NCBI GenBank assembly: GCA_002919115.1
Contig: PKER01000012.1
Span: forward strand, 1-5,966
DNA length: 5,966 bases
DNA from: a bacterium
GTDB taxonomy: Bacteria; Actinomycetota; Thermoleophilia; Solirubrobacterales; 70-9
Direction: 5' to 3'
Shown here: in pieces, positions 4,709 through 5,966 of the stretch
Position numbering within the stretch: position 1 is the stretch's first letter
How the letters are laid out: every line of letters begins with the position of its first letter
Notes under the pieces: model-generated
The model's database searches: none
What the model saw: only the letters and a program-made list of their open reading frames with translations
What the model was told of the DNA's origin: nothing
Made by a program: the position numbers and the translations under genes

Positions 4709-4759
4709 TACTATGTGTCGCGGTTCGACGTGACATCGATTGATGTCACGATGTATTCT
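4709..4759 (+). promoter_or_regulatory. Promoter region of the acyl-CoA dehydrogenase gene
   Basis: Two readings are possible. In the first, TACTAT (4709-4714) is a -10 box without a good -35, giving a short leader before ATG 4751 that contains the palindrome. In the second, GTGACA (4730-4735, five of six to TTGACA) and TATTCT (4754-4759) are the -35 and -10 with an 18-base spacer. Transcription would then start after ATG 4751, and translation would begin near-leaderless at the in-frame GTG 4772. The second reading has the better -35 and puts the palindrome over the -35 box and spacer. Confidence 0.4.
4729..4750. promoter_or_regulatory. Perfect palindromic operator before the acyl-CoA dehydrogenase gene
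   Basis: CGTGACATC (4729-4737) and GATGTCACG (4742-4750) are exact reverse complements around a 4-base spacer GATT. The site stands out as relatively AT-rich in very GC-rich DNA and ends at the base before ATG 4751. Its size and symmetry suit a dimeric repressor such as the TetR- or GntR-family factors that often control fatty acid degradation genes. The half-site spacing does not fit CRP. No regulator gene is in the window, so the partner is unknown. Confidence 0.65.
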
Positions 4760-5966
4760 CCGCTTCCCACCGTGGCCAAGCCCGACGCACCCACTTCCCT
4801 CGCCGAGCGCAGCATGGGCCTCGGCCTGCGCGCTCTCCGCGGCCTCGCGAGCTCCGAGCTGCTCGACCGCTTCGGCCTGCGCAAGCCGACCGAGCGCCTC
4901 GTCCACAACGCGACGAAGAACGGCTTCCGCGCGGCGGGCGCTGCCCAGCGCACCTTCAAGCGGGTGAGCGGCGCGGGCCCCGCGCACCGCCAGAAGCGCG
5001 GGAGCGGGGGCGACCTCTTCGACCTCACGCCCACCGACGAGCAGCAGATGCTCATGGAGGCGATGCGCGACTTCGCGGCCGAGCGCCTGCGCCCCGCCGC
5101 GCTCGACGCGGACACCGCCGCCCAGGCGCCCGAGGAGATCCTCTCCCAGGCGACCGAGCTCGGCATCGTCGCCCTCGGCATCCCCGAGGAGCACGGCGGC
5201 CCCCTCGAGGAGCGCTCGAGCGTCACCTCCGCGCTGATCGCGGAGCAGCTCGCCCACGGGGACATGGGCCTCGCCGTCGCCGCGCTCGCGCCCGGCGCCG
5301 TCGCCACGGCGATCGGCCTGTGGGGCACCGGCGACCAGCAGGCCACCTACCTGCCCGAGTTCGCCGGGGACAACCCGCCCGCCGGCTCGCTCGCCCTGCT
5401 CGAGCCCGGCCCCCTCTTCGACCCGTTCAACCTGCGCACCAAGGCGCGGCGCGCGGGCGACGGGTTCGTGCTCAACGGGACCAAGGCCCTCGTCCCGCGC
5501 GCCCGCGACGGCGAGCTCTTCATCGTCGCCGCGGAGCTCGAGGGCACCGGCCCGGCGCTCTTCGTCGTCGAGGCCGACATCGAGGGCCTGGAGATCAAGG
5601 CCGACCCGGGGATGGGCGTGCGCGCCGCCGCCACCGGGCGCCTGGAGCTGAACGACGCGAAGCTTCCCGCCGGCGCGCTCCTCGGCGAGGACAACGCCGA
5701 CGCCTACGCCCAGTGCGTGCACCTCGCCCGGCTCGCGTGGTGCGCGCTCGCGGTCGGCACCTGCCAGGCGGTCCTCGACTACGCGAAGGAGTACGTCAAC
5801 CAGCGGCACGCCTTCGGCGAGCCGATCTCGAACCGGCAGGCCGTCGCCTTCGAGGTCTCCAACATCGCCATCGAGCTCGAGGGCCTGCGTCTCGTCACCC
5901 TGCGTGCCGCCTCCCGCTACGACCAGGGCCTTCCCTTCGAGCGCGAGGCCGCGCTCGCCGGGCTCG
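4751..5966 (+). CDS. Acyl-CoA dehydrogenase family protein with N-terminal extension, 3' end outside window
   Basis: This FAD enzyme family makes the alpha-beta double bond of acyl-CoAs in fatty acid or amino acid breakdown. The 405 codons seen include a basic, helical extension of about 90 residues with no signal-peptide character. The N-terminal helical domain starts at DLTPTDEQQM (91-100) and includes LAHGDMGLAVA (168-178). The beta domain has LALLEPGP (214-221), LNGTKALVPRA (241-251) and MGVRAAATGRLEL (288-300). The C-terminal helical domain has QRHAFGEPIS (351-360), the usual RxxFG contact, and IAIELEGLRLVTLRAAS (372-388). The catalytic Glu region and final FAD contacts lie beyond the window. 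The usual EPGAGSD motif is replaced here by EPGPLFDPF, so the flavin and substrate contacts may differ and chain-length specificity is unknown. ATG 4751 is used; GTG 4772 (giving MAKPDAPTSL) is a serious alternative given the possible promoter inside the first codons. Expression is probably controlled by the adjoining palindrome. Confidence 0.9.
   Translation, partial: MYSPLPTVAKPDAPTSLAERSMGLGLRALRGLASSELLDRFGLRKPTERLVHNATKNGFRAAGAAQRTFKRVSGAGPAHRQKRGSGGDLFDLTPTDEQQMLMEAMRDFAAERLRPAALDADTAAQAPEEILSQATELGIVALGIPEEHGGPLEERSSVTSALIAEQLAHGDMGLAVAALAPGAVATAIGLWGTGDQQATYLPEFAGDNPPAGSLALLEPGPLFDPFNLRTKARRAGDGFVLNGTKALVPRARDGELFIVAAELEGTGPALFVVEADIEGLEIKADPGMGVRAAATGRLELNDAKLPAGALLGEDNADAYAQCVHLARLAWCALAVGTCQAVLDYAKEYVNQRHAFGEPISNRQAVAFEVSNIAIELEGLRLVTLRAASRYDQGLPFEREAALAGL

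Noticed and set aside
4418..5809. 463-codon open frame on the - strand
   Set aside because: It is antisense to the acyl-CoA dehydrogenase, crosses tRNA-Val, and is dominated by Gly/Ala/Arg/Glu shadow composition.
1..5966. CRISPR array, insertion sequence, phage or defence operon
   Set aside because: No regularly spaced repeats, transposase, integrase or defence-type gene set is visible; the HTH-LAGLIDADG protein alone is not enough.

Overview
This very GC-rich window has dense coding, strong G/C preference at third codon positions, start codons without clear Shine-Dalgarno sequences, GTG and TTG starts, and tRNA genes without an encoded CCA. All of this fits a high-GC actinobacterium. The protein types (an EEP-family protein beginning TWNLFHGRD, an acyl-CoA dehydrogenase with a basic N-terminal extension, a divergent Lgt) look to me like the Thermoleophilia/Solirubrobacterales branch. 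That placement rests on recollection of similar proteins, not on a search.

Layout from left to right. The first 294 bases are the N-terminal part of a leftward endonuclease/exonuclease/phosphatase-family gene, divergent from argF (ornithine carbamoyltransferase, 338-1234). A gap of about 430 bases follows. It holds five inverted repeats in a row; two of their loops carry the same CU-rich, anti-Shine-Dalgarno-like sequence, so it may encode a structured RNA. It also holds a weak small ORF that ends 8 bases from the next gene. A leftward gene (1666-2373) encodes a helix-turn-helix plus LAGLIDADG-like protein. It is divergent from tRNA-Glu(TTC), which is followed by lgt (2538-3326) and a coupled small membrane-anchored or exported protein (3323-3769). 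A leftward atypical short-chain dehydrogenase (3771-4526) converges on that pair with a one-base gap. After it come rightward tRNA-Val(TAC), two GC-rich hairpins, a perfect 9+9 palindromic operator, and an acyl-CoA dehydrogenase that runs off the right end.

How the genes work together: most of this is ordinary chromosomal housekeeping (arginine synthesis, lipoprotein maturation, two tRNAs, fatty acid oxidation) rather than one pathway. I see no phage, IS element, CRISPR array or defence operon. The parts most worth a second look are the hairpin cluster with repeated CU-rich loops after argF, the HTH-LAGLIDADG-like protein beside tRNA-Glu, the operator at the acyl-CoA dehydrogenase promoter, and two enzymes (Lgt and the SDR) in which residues usually conserved in the family are replaced.
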